DNA of 55,410 bases from a virus. This document shows, one piece after another, positions 16,185-24,533 of the stretch; positions within the stretch are counted from its first letter, which is position 1, and the number at the start of each line of letters is the position of its first letter. The notes beneath the pieces were generated by a model, which saw only the letters and a list, made by a program, of their open reading frames with translations, ran no database searches and was not told the origin of the DNA. The stretch lies in IMG/VR virus record IMGVR_UViG_3300031746_002172, positions 1 to 55,410 of that record; one strand, given 5' to 3'. A program made the translations under genes and the position numbers.

Positions 16185-17513
16185 ATGACTTATGAATATA
16201 AATCCATCCCCGCTTCAATGTATGCAGGAGCAAAAAAAGGGGAAAACCCTAAACAACAATATATTGATTTATTCCAACAAACTCTTAATGAACAATTTTA
16301 TAACTCTTCAAGTTGGTGGACTATTCGAGAAGAAACAGGAATAGGTACTGAAAAATATGCTAACATGGATGTTCGTATAAATCATGTTATCAACGCAGAA
16401 ACTGGTTTAAAACTTGGAGACGACTGGAAAACAGTTTTGTTTCCTGACCTAAATCATCAATTAGATTTAGGACTACGCTATATATTTGATAATAACACTT
16501 GGATAGTTATAAACACCGAAGTAATCAAAAATATAGCAGCAACATGCACAATTAGAAGGTGTAATAATACACTTAGATGGATTGATGAAGCAACAGGTGT
16601 TTATTATGAAGAACCTTGTGCTATAGAATATCTGGTAAAAGAACCAAGAGATTATATTACACAAGGTTCGCCTTTCCCAACTCCCGGTGGATTTTTACAT
16701 ATTATAACTCAATTAAATGAGCGAAGTGGTAAAATAAATGAAAACCAAAGGTTCTTGTTTGGAAATCCTGAACATTGGGTATGTTATAAAGTGACAGGAA
16801 CAGGTATAAATGACTTTACAAATGTTACAACTTATGACAATAACAGTGCTCACATACTAACATTAGATTTAATTGCTAATTTTCTTAATGAGGAATTGGA
16901 TGATATTGTTAACGGTATTTGTGATGTACATACTAATGTTTATCATGTTACTTTAAATAGTGGGAGTATATCAGGTTCCCCCACTGGGGCAATACAATTA
17001 AATGCAAATGTTATTTATAATGGAGACAGTGTTATAAGAGCAATAGAATGGAAAAGCTCTAACCCTACAGTGGCTTCCGTTAGTGGAAGCAGCGGAAGTA
17101 CTCTTGTTGCTTTCAACACAAATGGAAATTGCACAATAACGGCTTCTGTCTATGGAAATCCAGCAAGTGATACTTGTTGGGTGACTGTTAGTGCTAGCCC
17201 AACAATGAATAACAATATACTAATCAGTCCAAATACAAATTATATTCTAGAGGGAACTAATAGAACATATTCAGTTTATCTATATGAAAATAATATTCAA
17301 TCGTCTGGTTCGTTTATTATTACATGTAGCGGTAGTAATGTTCCATCTACTAGTTATATATTTTCTCAAACTGATGGAAATCACTTTAAAGTTACAAATA
17401 TGTTAAAAGATTTAACATCTCACCTGACAGTACAATGCACAACTGGTTCCGTTGTAGCTCCAAAATCGTTTGATATTTTCTTACGTGGAGCATGGCAATT
17501 TGATACTGCTTAA
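16185..17513 (+). CDS. Neck/head-closure-like protein with C-terminal Ig-like (BIG2) domains
   Basis: A 442-residue protein. ATG 16185 follows GGGGGTG; the frame extends 45 bases further upstream inside the previous gene. The first 240 residues (LNEQFYNSSSWWTIREETGIGTEKYANMDVRIN, CTIRRCNNTLRWIDE, NQRFLFGNPEHWVCYKVTG) look like a beta-rich head-closure or stopper protein, with the cysteine pair in the RRCNN strand. Residues of about 250-335 form a BIG2-type domain (WKSSNPTVASVSG), followed by a second Ig-like domain. Ig-like domains are often appended to phage virion proteins and may bind the cell surface weakly. The neck role is inferred from gene order. Confidence 0.55.
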   Translation: MTYEYKSIPASMYAGAKKGENPKQQYIDLFQQTLNEQFYNSSSWWTIREETGIGTEKYANMDVRINHVINAETGLKLGDDWKTVLFPDLNHQLDLGLRYIFDNNTWIVINTEVIKNIAATCTIRRCNNTLRWIDEATGVYYEEPCAIEYLVKEPRDYITQGSPFPTPGGFLHIITQLNERSGKINENQRFLFGNPEHWVCYKVTGTGINDFTNVTTYDNNSAHILTLDLIANFLNEELDDIVNGICDVHTNVYHVTLNSGSISGSPTGAIQLNANVIYNGDSVIRAIEWKSSNPTVASVSGSSGSTLVAFNTNGNCTITASVYGNPASDTCWVTVSASPTMNNNILISPNTNYILEGTNRTYSVYLYENNIQSSGSFIITCSGSNVPSTSYIFSQTDGNHFKVTNMLKDLTSHLTVQCTTGSVVAPKSFDIFLRGAWQFDTA

Positions 17514-17525
17514 AGGAGAAAAACA

Positions 17526-18086
17526 ATGCCAAATATACCAACACAAGACATCGGGTTTATAGCCTATAATGATTTTCAACGTTTTAACCAAATATCGTAT
17601 ACTTGTATAAAACACATGATGGATAATAATGAATCAGTTTGGAAATTATTGAAATATACTAGCCCTGATGCTTGGAATAAACCAGATTTAACACAAGAAG
17701 AAAAAGCGGCTCTAATATATGCTGGACAACAAGATAGTTCAAAATATAATGTTTTTATGGATGGGAAACAACCCGATGTTTTAGTAGAAGAAGTAACATT
17801 GGTAAGAATAATGCCGCATTACGCTATGGGTTATAATCGTACTATTGGTGTTATTGAAGTAAGCATGGAAATATTTTCCCATTATAAAATAAATCATTTG
17901 TCTAATTATACTACTAGAATTGATACAATTGCGGGAGAACTTCTTGCTTTATTCAATGGTGTAAATATAGGTATATTGGGCTTGATGGCTATAGATAGGA
18001 TGATTGACCAAAGTTCTCGCTTATTCCAAGCTGGTCAAATACCGTTTGGTGGAAAACAAATAATATTCTCAACTTACTCGGCATAA
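17526..18086 (+). CDS. Putative tail completion/neck protein
   Basis: A 186-residue protein between the neck-like protein and the tail tube region. It has mixed helix and strand content, with strand-rich centre (DVLVEEVTLVRIMPHYAMGYNRTIGVIEVSMEIFSHYKI) and a GVNIGILGLMAIDRMI helix. Size and position fit tail terminator or completion proteins that join the tail tube to the head. No diagnostic motif is seen. ATG follows AAAGGAG, and the next gene starts four bases after the stop, indicating one operon. Confidence 0.45.
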   Translation: MPNIPTQDIGFIAYNDFQRFNQISYTCIKHMMDNNESVWKLLKYTSPDAWNKPDLTQEEKAALIYAGQQDSSKYNVFMDGKQPDVLVEEVTLVRIMPHYAMGYNRTIGVIEVSMEIFSHYKINHLSNYTTRIDTIAGELLALFNGVNIGILGLMAIDRMIDQSSRLFQAGQIPFGGKQIIFSTYSA

Positions 18087-18090
18087 AAAT

Positions 18091-18879
18091 ATGGATATTT
18101 CATATTATATTACTTATGATTTACCTATTCCGTATAAAAATATAAATATATATCCGGTAACAGTAAAAGACTATATACTCTTTAATATTTATTCTCAATG
18201 CTTAAATATAGATAAAAATAGCATCCCCAACCCGGAAATAATCTCAATGACTTATATGGAATATGTTTTTAATATTACTGAAAAAAATCCAGTAGATTAT
18301 CCTTACCTAATATGGTTCGATAGGCTATTGGCAATGTGTCTGAAAGAAGATGATACATTTACAGAAATACAAGAAAGCATAAAAAGATATAGATACGACG
18401 ATGAAACAAAGAAACCCTTTTTCCTTATTAAAGAAGAGAAATATACATCTGATGATTTTGATAAAATAAAAGAAATAATAGCAACACAAAATCTTGTAGA
18501 CTTAATAGACGAAAATATTTCTAAAGAAGTTAGGGATTCTATGGAAAAAGCCAGAGAATTTAAAAGAAAAATAGCTGGTACAGGGGTTGCATCTATTGAA
18601 GATTATATTATCTCTCTTTCTGTTTCAACAGGATGGACTCATGAATATATATACTCTATGAGCATAAGGAAATTTATAAAGAGCATAAGGAGAATGGATA
18701 ATCTAATACACTATAAAATTTATCTAGGAGCAAGTATGTCGGGGATGGTTGAGTTCAAAGATAAGTCGTTTATTAAACACTGGTTAACAGATTTAGACGA
18801 TAAAAATGAGTACGATGATGTTACTATAGACTTGCAAGAAATGCAAGATAAAGTATCATTCGACAGTGCTAAAAAATAG
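18091..18879 (+). CDS. Conserved-type tail protein, unknown function
   Basis: A 262-residue mostly helical, charged protein. Segments such as YPYLIWFDRLLAMCLKED and the C-terminal SGWTHEYIYSMSIRKFIKSIRRMDNLIHYKIYLGASMSGMV look like a conserved core. It has no clear ribosome binding site and starts four bases after the previous stop, so translation is probably coupled. Position before the tail tube gene suggests an assembly or connector role. I do not recognise a named family. Confidence 0.45.
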   Translation: MDISYYITYDLPIPYKNINIYPVTVKDYILFNIYSQCLNIDKNSIPNPEIISMTYMEYVFNITEKNPVDYPYLIWFDRLLAMCLKEDDTFTEIQESIKRYRYDDETKKPFFLIKEEKYTSDDFDKIKEIIATQNLVDLIDENISKEVRDSMEKAREFKRKIAGTGVASIEDYIISLSVSTGWTHEYIYSMSIRKFIKSIRRMDNLIHYKIYLGASMSGMVEFKDKSFIKHWLTDLDDKNEYDDVTIDLQEMQDKVSFDSAKK

Positions 18880-18912
18880 CATTTATTAAAAAAATACAGG
18901 AGGTTTAAAATT

Positions 18913-19965
18913 ATGGCTATAAAGAAATTCTTGACAAGTGTCGCAGACGTTTTTGGGTATGACAACGATGATAATCTGCTTTTCGTAGCAAAGACACTGC
19001 TAGACAGTTCTATCGAAGTTTCTCTAGGTTCAGCACCTGTTCGTGGTGGACGTGGTAATCAATTGCTTTATACTTACTATCACACTGCGGAAATGAAATT
19101 TAACTTAACAGAAGCGCAATGGAATCTAGAATTAGTTGGAGCAACAGTGGGTGGTACATATGAACTTGGTAACTATTATGTGCAAGAAACCATAGCAGTT
19201 CAAGGTAGTTCTGGTTCTGTTAGTGAAATACCTTTAGCGTTCACAGGTACAACCATATATGGTTGGGCAACTTCTCCTTTGGGTGTTACCCAACGAGTTA
19301 CATTCAGTGGTTCAATAGGAAGTTTTCCTGTTGTAGGAACTGAAACAAGTGGAAATTGGTGTGTACGTTATCTTACAGCAAACGTAAGTGCTGGAAAAAG
19401 TATCACCATCAAAGCAAGTATGATTCCACAAGTTTTGAAATTGGTTATGGAAACTCAGTTGAATTCTGCTGATGTTACTACAAATAAGATTGGTATGGTA
19501 CAAATTATTGTACCTAGAGCACAACTTTCAGGAGCTTTTACAATCTCCATGAAAGCTGATGGTGTATCCAATACACCGCTTACTGGTACGGCTCTTGCTT
19601 ATACACCAACCGCTACAGGTGCAGATGCATGTACAGTTGATTCATACTATGCTACAATTACTGAAATTATAGATAATACAAACTGGTATGATAATATTTC
19701 GTCATTATCTTTTTCAGGTGGAAATGTTTCATTAACAGTTGGTGAAAGTAAAACCTTTGTGGTTTATGCTATTCCTTATACAGGGAGCGCTTTTAAAGTT
19801 CCTAATGTATATCTTTCTTTTAGCTCCACTGCTGCGAGTTGCGTAAGTGCTGCACCTCATAGTGGTTCAGTTGTAGCATTGGCGGCTGGCTCGGTTGTTA
19901 TATCGGCTTCAGCTACGTCGGCTTCTACAATTATCGGGTATGTCGGAGTTACAGTTGCCGCATAA
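18913..19965 (+). CDS. Major tail tube protein with C-terminal Ig-like domain
   Basis: A 350-residue beta-rich protein behind a strong AGGAGG site and followed by a hairpin terminator, as expected for an abundant tail subunit. The N-terminal 240 residues have alternating strand patterns and a FNLTEAQWNLELVGA segment typical of tail tube folds. Residues 260-350 (SLSFSGGNVSLTVGESKTFVVYAIPY ... AAGSVVISASATS) form a BIG2-like Ig domain. Decorated tubes of this type occur in many siphophages. The call rests on fold-like character and gene order before the chaperone and tape measure genes. Codon use is less AT-rich than neighbouring genes. Confidence 0.65.
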   Translation: MAIKKFLTSVADVFGYDNDDNLLFVAKTLLDSSIEVSLGSAPVRGGRGNQLLYTYYHTAEMKFNLTEAQWNLELVGATVGGTYELGNYYVQETIAVQGSSGSVSEIPLAFTGTTIYGWATSPLGVTQRVTFSGSIGSFPVVGTETSGNWCVRYLTANVSAGKSITIKASMIPQVLKLVMETQLNSADVTTNKIGMVQIIVPRAQLSGAFTISMKADGVSNTPLTGTALAYTPTATGADACTVDSYYATITEIIDNTNWYDNISSLSFSGGNVSLTVGESKTFVVYAIPYTGSAFKVPNVYLSFSSTAASCVSAAPHSGSVVALAAGSVVISASATSASTIIGYVGVTVAA

Positions 19966-19969
19966 TAAT

Positions 19970-19992
19970 AGGGGTAGAATAAAACTACCCCT
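19970..19992 (+). terminator. Hairpin after the tail tube gene
   Basis: AGGGGTAG pairs with CTACCCCT (eight pairs) around a seven-base A-rich loop, followed by TTCTATATT. This is a modest intrinsic terminator that could lower expression of downstream genes relative to the tail tube gene. Confidence 0.7.
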
Positions 19993-20012
19993 TCTATATT
20001 AAGGAAAACAAA

Positions 20013-20306
20013 ATGCCAAAAAAGAATATTGAAGAAAATATAGACAATAGAGAAAAAGAAAGTATAGAATTTCCCGTTGAACCTGTTTTCGATTTGAAAG
20101 AAAGTGAAGAAGTAATAGAAGAAATTGAAAAATCTGTAGAATCAAAACCTACATCTGATAAATTTCCCTTTACAATTCTTAGAGTCGATTCTGCGGGATT
20201 TTATGGGATTGATAGCAATGGAAGCGGAACAGAAATCGCTATCCCGGAAGAATATAAAAATAAGAAATTAAAAGCTGGCGATATTATTTATGTATCTAAA
20301 AGCTAA
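20013..20306 (+). CDS. Small acidic tail-module protein, unknown
   Basis: A 97-residue acidic protein after AAGGAAA. The N-terminal half is Glu/Lys-rich and probably disordered. The C-terminal half (FPFTILRVDSAGFYGIDSNGSGTEIAIPEEYKNKKLKAGDIIYVSK) reads like a small beta-barrel. Residues of about 19-42 (FPVEPVFDLKESEEVIEEIE) closely resemble the 38-residue ORF at 25557 and, more loosely, the tape measure N-terminus, so this may be a shared assembly peptide. Function unknown. Confidence 0.6.
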   Translation: MPKKNIEENIDNREKESIEFPVEPVFDLKESEEVIEEIEKSVESKPTSDKFPFTILRVDSAGFYGIDSNGSGTEIAIPEEYKNKKLKAGDIIYVSKS

Positions 20307-20326
20307 TTATAAAGGAGGATTAAATT

Positions 20327-20734
20327 ATGGCTTTAACTTCAACACAAATTACAAATTTGAATAACTCCATGAGCGCCGCACAAGATGTAGCGCTAGGGAG
20401 TGTATTAGATGCTTTAGTAACTTCTGGAAGTATAGTTATTTCTGGAAGTAGCGTATCTGGCTATAAAAGGATTATCAGTGGGTCTTTTACCCCGAGTGGT
20501 CCAGTTATACCAATAGTTACAGGATTATCAACTGTTCTCGGGGTTGTAGCTGAGTTATCGGGAAGTCCTACAAACATACACAGTAAGGTTACGGCTACTA
20601 CAGGTAGTGTTGCGGGGGTTATTTGGGTCTCGTCTTGGATGGTTACTAGCGCAAGCTGGACACCTTTGATTGCAGCTTCAGGAAGCATGGCGGCACACTA
20701 TGCCCTTGTATCTTGGATTGCTTACGGAACATAA
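20327..20734 (+). CDS. Small Ser/Thr/Val-rich structural-type protein, unknown
   Basis: A 135-residue protein rich in Ser, Thr, Ala, Val and Gly (SIVISGSSVSGYKRIISGSFTPSG), with an N-terminal helix (STQITNLNNSMSAAQDVALGSVLDALV). Predicted mostly beta. It has a strong AAAGGAGG site and ends just before an efficient terminator, so it is probably made in quantity and may be a minor virion or decoration protein. I do not recognise a family. Confidence 0.55.
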   Translation: MALTSTQITNLNNSMSAAQDVALGSVLDALVTSGSIVISGSSVSGYKRIISGSFTPSGPVIPIVTGLSTVLGVVAELSGSPTNIHSKVTATTGSVAGVIWVSSWMVTSASWTPLIAASGSMAAHYALVSWIAYGT

Positions 20735-20745
20735 TAACATATAAG

Positions 20746-20777
20746 AATACACCGTCATTGAAAAATGACGGTGTATT
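20746..20777 (+). terminator. Strong intrinsic terminator
   Basis: A 14-bp stem (AATACACCGTCATT with AATGACGGTGTATT) around a GAAA tetraloop, followed by TTTTTATCTTTTTT. This is the clearest rho-independent terminator in the window and closes the capsid-to-tube transcription unit before the chaperone and tape measure genes. Confidence 0.92.
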
Positions 20778-20807
20778 TTTTATCTTTTTTAAAAAAATGG
20801 AGAAATA

Positions 20808-21407
20808 ATGGATAAGGTTAAATTGGAGATAAAAACTCCGGAAAACAAAATAATTGAATATGATGGGGTAAGTATAGAAATAAACCCATTTATCGATTTT
20901 TCAGAAGAAGTACTTTTAATCAACGAATATATTAAAGATTTCTTTGGAGACATAACTGAAATTGTGGTAGAAAAAACTAAATATCATGTTTTTGAAGCAG
21001 AATGTAGGTTAATGTTTTATATTATCCAACTCAACACAAACATTGACATGAGTGATGTGGATAATAATATATACGTCGATGATAAACTTTGGGAAATGAT
21101 AACTAGAGAAATTACTAATTATTGGAATTTTAAAAGAAGATTAGACGAAGTTGTTTATGAAGTAAAAGAACAAGAAAAGTTAGACAACTCACTCGGAAAA
21201 GTTCTTTCTGATTTATTAGCAAAAGCCGAAGGATTTATAGACCAAATAAACAAGATTTCCCCGGACGATATTAAGGAATTACAAAATGTTGGAATGGGAC
21301 TTATTGATGATTTAGAAAAAGCTAATATCATGAGAAACCCTTCTGATTTAGCTTCTATAGAGCAACCTTTAATAGACGAACTGAATGATGGGATAAAAAA
21401 GGAATAA
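20808..21407 (+). CDS. Putative tail assembly chaperone
   Basis: A 199-residue acidic protein upstream of the tape measure gene. N-terminal strands (DKVKLEIKTPENKIIEYDGVSIEINPF) are followed by helices. Size, charge and position fit tail assembly chaperones (lambda gpG analogues) that coat the tape measure. No slippery frameshift site joining it to the next gene was recognised; the next gene starts two bases after its stop. Assigned from context only. ATG follows TGGAG. Confidence 0.45.
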   Translation: MDKVKLEIKTPENKIIEYDGVSIEINPFIDFSEEVLLINEYIKDFFGDITEIVVEKTKYHVFEAECRLMFYIIQLNTNIDMSDVDNNIYVDDKLWEMITREITNYWNFKRRLDEVVYEVKEQEKLDNSLGKVLSDLLAKAEGFIDQINKISPDDIKELQNVGMGLIDDLEKANIMRNPSDLASIEQPLIDELNDGIKKE

Positions 21408-21408
21408 A

Positions 21409-21621
21409 ATGATAGGCAGACTAAAGCGTTCCCTTAGTGAACGTTGTCCGGAATGTAAGAGCATACTTCAAATTAGAGTGAGAGACATAAGTGAAATAAG
21501 AAATGGAATTCCTGTTGTTGTTGCTGAAGAATACATTGCTTGTTCTAATAAAAATTGTGGGTATGAAAGAGAAATGGAGCAAAAAAGGATACGCAGACAA
21601 GAAGATGATTTAGCCTTTTAA
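21409..21621 (+). CDS. Small zinc-ribbon protein
   Basis: A 70-residue protein with four zinc-type cysteines, C13-x2-C16 and C45-x4-C50, separated by a basic beta hairpin, and a charged C-terminal helix. It lies immediately after the candidate chaperone gene and has only a weak AAAGGAA site, implying coupled translation. Zinc ribbons bind nucleic acid or protein, and the target is unknown. It may be a tail assembly factor or a regulator riding in the late operon. Confidence 0.65.
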   Translation: MIGRLKRSLSERCPECKSILQIRVRDISEIRNGIPVVVAEEYIACSNKNCGYEREMEQKRIRRQEDDLAF

Positions 21622-21676
21622 AAGGATAATTTTATGGACCTTCTTGTAAATTATAGTTATAAGGAGGTAAAATATT

Positions 21677-22882
21677 ATGATGAATATTGAAGTAGGAAAT
21701 CCATTTTTTACTCATAAAGAAAGAATATCGGAAGCAATGAAATACGGATTAGGAAAAGGTCTTACTTCTAAAGATATTGTAGATTTTATCCAAGATATAC
21801 AAGAAGATACAGTAGATTCTACGTATAAGAAATATTCTGGTAATATGTCTTTGGTAGCAAAGGATTTATTTGGGGCTGCGAATGTTCCTAACGATGTGGC
21901 AAAAGCTGTAGAGGATAAATTTACAATAATTAAAAACATGTTAGAAACAGCAGCGGGAAATGCTGCGGCAAAAGGAGTATATACACTAGCTGTAGATGAA
22001 AAAACCGGATTACCCAGTAAGCAAATAAGTTATGAAACTGATAAAGGGATTATAAAATTCCTAGGGGATGTTCCAATTAACAAGCAACAACTGGGAAATT
22101 TTTTTCAAGATGTATTAATTTTTAATAATGTAAGTAGTCCTGGAAATAGTCCATTACCGGATATTCCCGGAGTTGCAGAAATAAAAGAAACACAAAGAGC
22201 CGGAGAAATAAAAGTTGCTTCCTACACAATAGCAATGATAATCGATGAATCAGAACCAAGTATTGAAAAAGCAAGAGATATACTATTAGAAGCAGAAAAA
22301 ATGGAAGCAATGGCTCTACTAGAATTATATATAAAAATGAAAAATCTTTTACTGATAATTTCCGAACCATATTCTCCGGGAGGTACTGCGATATCTAGAC
22401 AATATGTTTTTGTCGCAATGGCGCTATATGTAGAACTTAAAATAAGAGAAATAAGAAAATTAGTAAAAAGAGGAATAGCAGAAGCAATGACATCTCCTCA
22501 AAAACATTTTATACCGAATTCCGGAGATTATCTAAAAGATACTTCCACAAGCCCGGGTCCAATTGTTAGATTTGAAAGATTAACTTCTGATTTTGAAACC
22601 GTAGAAGTAAGCGGAAAAATTACAGTTCAAGAAACTTTTAAAATATCTATGGAAAATTTAGATTTTTATGCAACATTTGAGGGAGGAGCTTTAAGTCGTA
22701 ATAAAATTAATCCGATGATGCAAACATTTAAAACATTACAAAATTTATATACGAAAAGATATGATATGATTACTTATGATAATAATATATTCGAAAGACA
22801 AAGAAAAGGAACGTCTTTTTATATGAGTTTGACAGATAAAACTATGCCATCGTTTGGATTTGATAGAAGTAAACTTACATAA
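21677..22882 (+). CDS. Unknown tail-module protein
   Basis: A 401-residue protein behind AAGGAGG. The N-terminus is helical (YGLGKGLTSKDIVDFIQDIQEDTVDSTY). A central region has two long helices (DESEPSIEKARDILLEAEKMEAMALLELYIKMKNLL, and YVFVAMALYVELKIREIRKLVKRGIAEAM), and the C-terminus is mixed. There is no signal peptide or zinc site. It is upstream of the recombination genes and the tape measure gene. I do not recognise a family, and a tail assembly role is only suggested by location. Confidence 0.5.
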   Translation: MMNIEVGNPFFTHKERISEAMKYGLGKGLTSKDIVDFIQDIQEDTVDSTYKKYSGNMSLVAKDLFGAANVPNDVAKAVEDKFTIIKNMLETAAGNAAAKGVYTLAVDEKTGLPSKQISYETDKGIIKFLGDVPINKQQLGNFFQDVLIFNNVSSPGNSPLPDIPGVAEIKETQRAGEIKVASYTIAMIIDESEPSIEKARDILLEAEKMEAMALLELYIKMKNLLLIISEPYSPGGTAISRQYVFVAMALYVELKIREIRKLVKRGIAEAMTSPQKHFIPNSGDYLKDTSTSPGPIVRFERLTSDFETVEVSGKITVQETFKISMENLDFYATFEGGALSRNKINPMMQTFKTLQNLYTKRYDMITYDNNIFERQRKGTSFYMSLTDKTMPSFGFDRSKLT

Positions 22883-22920
22883 AAAAATAAAATACTTATT
22901 TAAAAAAGGAGAATAAAAAA

Positions 22921-23292
22921 ATGTTAGAAAATATTTTAATGATTATTGCCGGATTAGCCGGATTAGGTGCATTTGTTTCTATTTTTATAAGTGTACTTAA
23001 AAAAGTTGGTGTAATTAAAGATGGTCAATCAGAACAATGGTATCAAGGAATCAGCCTCTTTGTATTCCTTGCAGTAACAGTTGTTTACTTCTTAAAAGTA
23101 CCTATTGTATGGTCAGATGTAAACGAATGGCTCAAGTTACTTACATTTATTTTGGGTTATGTCATTCAAATCTTGGGTGGTCAACTTACTTACAACACCA
23201 TTAAAGGTACACCTTTGTTTGGTTTTAGTTATGAGAAAAATCAACAAAGAGCAGAAGCCAAAGCAAACGCTGGAAAAGAACCAGTTAAATAA
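22921..23292 (+). CDS. Small membrane protein, holin-like
   Basis: A 123-residue protein with three hydrophobic segments (about 4-25, 45-62 and 70-92) and a charged, lysine-rich C-terminus, followed by an intrinsic terminator. This general layout resembles some class I holins, but the endolysin gene is 29 kb away and another set of holin-like genes sits next to it. A role in tail tip membrane contact or superinfection exclusion is equally possible. ATG follows AAGGAG. Confidence 0.5.
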   Translation: MLENILMIIAGLAGLGAFVSIFISVLKKVGVIKDGQSEQWYQGISLFVFLAVTVVYFLKVPIVWSDVNEWLKLLTFILGYVIQILGGQLTYNTIKGTPLFGFSYEKNQQRAEAKANAGKEPVK

Positions 23293-23305
23293 TCTATCTA
23301 TTTAG

Positions 23306-23336
23306 GAAGGGAGTATATGAATAATATACTCCCTTC
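23306..23336 (+). terminator. Strong intrinsic terminator
   Basis: A 13-bp stem (GAAGGGAGTATAT with ATATACTCCCTTC) with a five-base loop, followed by seven or more T. It separates the tail genes upstream from the resolvase-recombinase island. Confidence 0.92.
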
Positions 23337-23353
23337 TTTTTTTGGGAGGTATA

Positions 23354-23818
23354 ATGGAAACATATGTATATGCATTAGATTTATCTTTAAATTCTACAGG
23401 GGTATGTATTTTTTCCAATGATGGTAAATTTGTAAAAGCATTTACCATAGATACTAAAAGCGAAAATGAAACCAAGCTTAAGCTACAAATTATTGGAAAT
23501 GAATTAAAAAAAATAGCAAAAGAATATGCGCCCGAAATACTTGTGATTGAACAAGGGTTTACTCGTTATAATCAAAGTACTCAAATGATTTTTAGAGTTC
23601 ATGGTTTAGTAAATTATTTATTTGCAGAATATGAACAGACCTATTATCCGGCATCCAGCGTAAAAAAGATAGTTGGAGGAAAGGGGAATATGACTAAAGA
23701 AGAAATATATTGGGTGATTAAAGAGAAATACCCAAAAATAAAACTTCAGAATTATGACGAGTCAGATGCTTTTTCTGTAGGGCTTACATTCTTCATTAAG
23801 AGCGGAGTTATAAAATGA
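23354..23818 (+). CDS. RuvC-like Holliday junction resolvase (poxvirus A22/phage type)
   Basis: A 154-residue protein. ATG 23354 follows GGGAGGT; an in-frame TTG four codons earlier is inside that site. The RNase H-like fold is visible with Asp9 in VYALDLSLNSTG, Glu66 in EILVIEQGF and Asp138 in YDESDAF, the acidic triad of RuvC enzymes. GGKGNMTKEE at about 108-117 is the usual basic loop. Such enzymes cut branched DNA during recombination and before packaging. It overlaps the next endonuclease gene by four bases and forms an island with it and a recombinase inside the tail module. Confidence 0.85.
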   Translation: METYVYALDLSLNSTGVCIFSNDGKFVKAFTIDTKSENETKLKLQIIGNELKKIAKEYAPEILVIEQGFTRYNQSTQMIFRVHGLVNYLFAEYEQTYYPASSVKKIVGGKGNMTKEEIYWVIKEKYPKIKLQNYDESDAFSVGLTFFIKSGVIK

Positions 23819-24531
23819 GAAAATTAGACACTTGTTCTTGTATATATTGTTTTGAAAATATAATAGATAGTAAAAAATATATAGGTCAAACTCAAGATAT
23901 AAATAGAAGATATAAGAGACACATGAGAGAACTTGAAAATAATAAATCAAATAATGTCTACTTTCAAAAGGCATGGAATAAATATGGAAAAGATTGTTTT
24001 AAGTTTTTTATTATAGAGAAATGCCATATAGACTTATTGGATGAAAGAGAGATTTATTGGATAAAAGAATTACATTCTCACTCCACAGAAAGCGGATATA
24101 ATATATCGTGGGGAGGAATCACCCCAATGAGAAATGTAATTATTACAGATGAGCATAGAGAAAAACTAAGAGTGGCTCTTTCTGGTATAAACAACCCCAT
24201 GTACGGAAAACGATTATCTAAAGAAACATTAGATAAAATATCCAAAGCACTAAAGGGAAGAGTTGTTTCCGAGGAATCAAGAAAAAAAGCAAGCAACTCA
24301 TCGTCTTGTAAAAAAAATAAAAACAATAAATTAGGATATATAGGAATAACAAAAGATAAACACAATTATTTTATAGTTAGAATTGTTAATCCTACAAATA
24401 GGAATAGAATATATTTAGGTTATTACTCGGATATCATCGAAGCTGCAAAAACTTTTGACAAATCATCTTGGGAATTTTATCATGATTTAGGTAAACTTAA
24501 TTTTCCTCAAGATTATCAAAACGGAGAATAA
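23815..24531 (+). CDS. GIY-YIG homing endonuclease with NUMOD3 and AP2-like domain (copy 4)
   Basis: A 238-residue protein overlapping the resolvase stop by four bases. The GIY motif is changed to CIY (about 9-11), while KYIG is intact, as are Arg in NRRYKRHMREL and Glu in LLDEREIYWIKEL. NUMOD3-type segments (GINNPMYGKRLSKETLDKIS) lead to an AP2-like C-terminal domain from about residue 172 (LGYIGITKDKHNYFIVR, RIYLGYYSDIIEAAKTFD). There is no structured element upstream. The last codons contain GGAG, the ribosome binding site of the recombinase gene two bases beyond its stop. Confidence 0.88.
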   Translation: MRKLDTCSCIYCFENIIDSKKYIGQTQDINRRYKRHMRELENNKSNNVYFQKAWNKYGKDCFKFFIIEKCHIDLLDEREIYWIKELHSHSTESGYNISWGGITPMRNVIITDEHREKLRVALSGINNPMYGKRLSKETLDKISKALKGRVVSEESRKKASNSSSCKKNKNNKLGYIGITKDKHNYFIVRIVNPTNRNRIYLGYYSDIIEAAKTFDKSSWEFYHDLGKLNFPQDYQNGE

Positions 24532-24533
24532 AA

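Noticed and set aside
21634-21690. An 18-codon leader peptide before the gene at 21677
   Set aside because: There is a weak GGAT site, but the frame mostly consists of the next gene's ribosome binding site region and nothing supports conservation.
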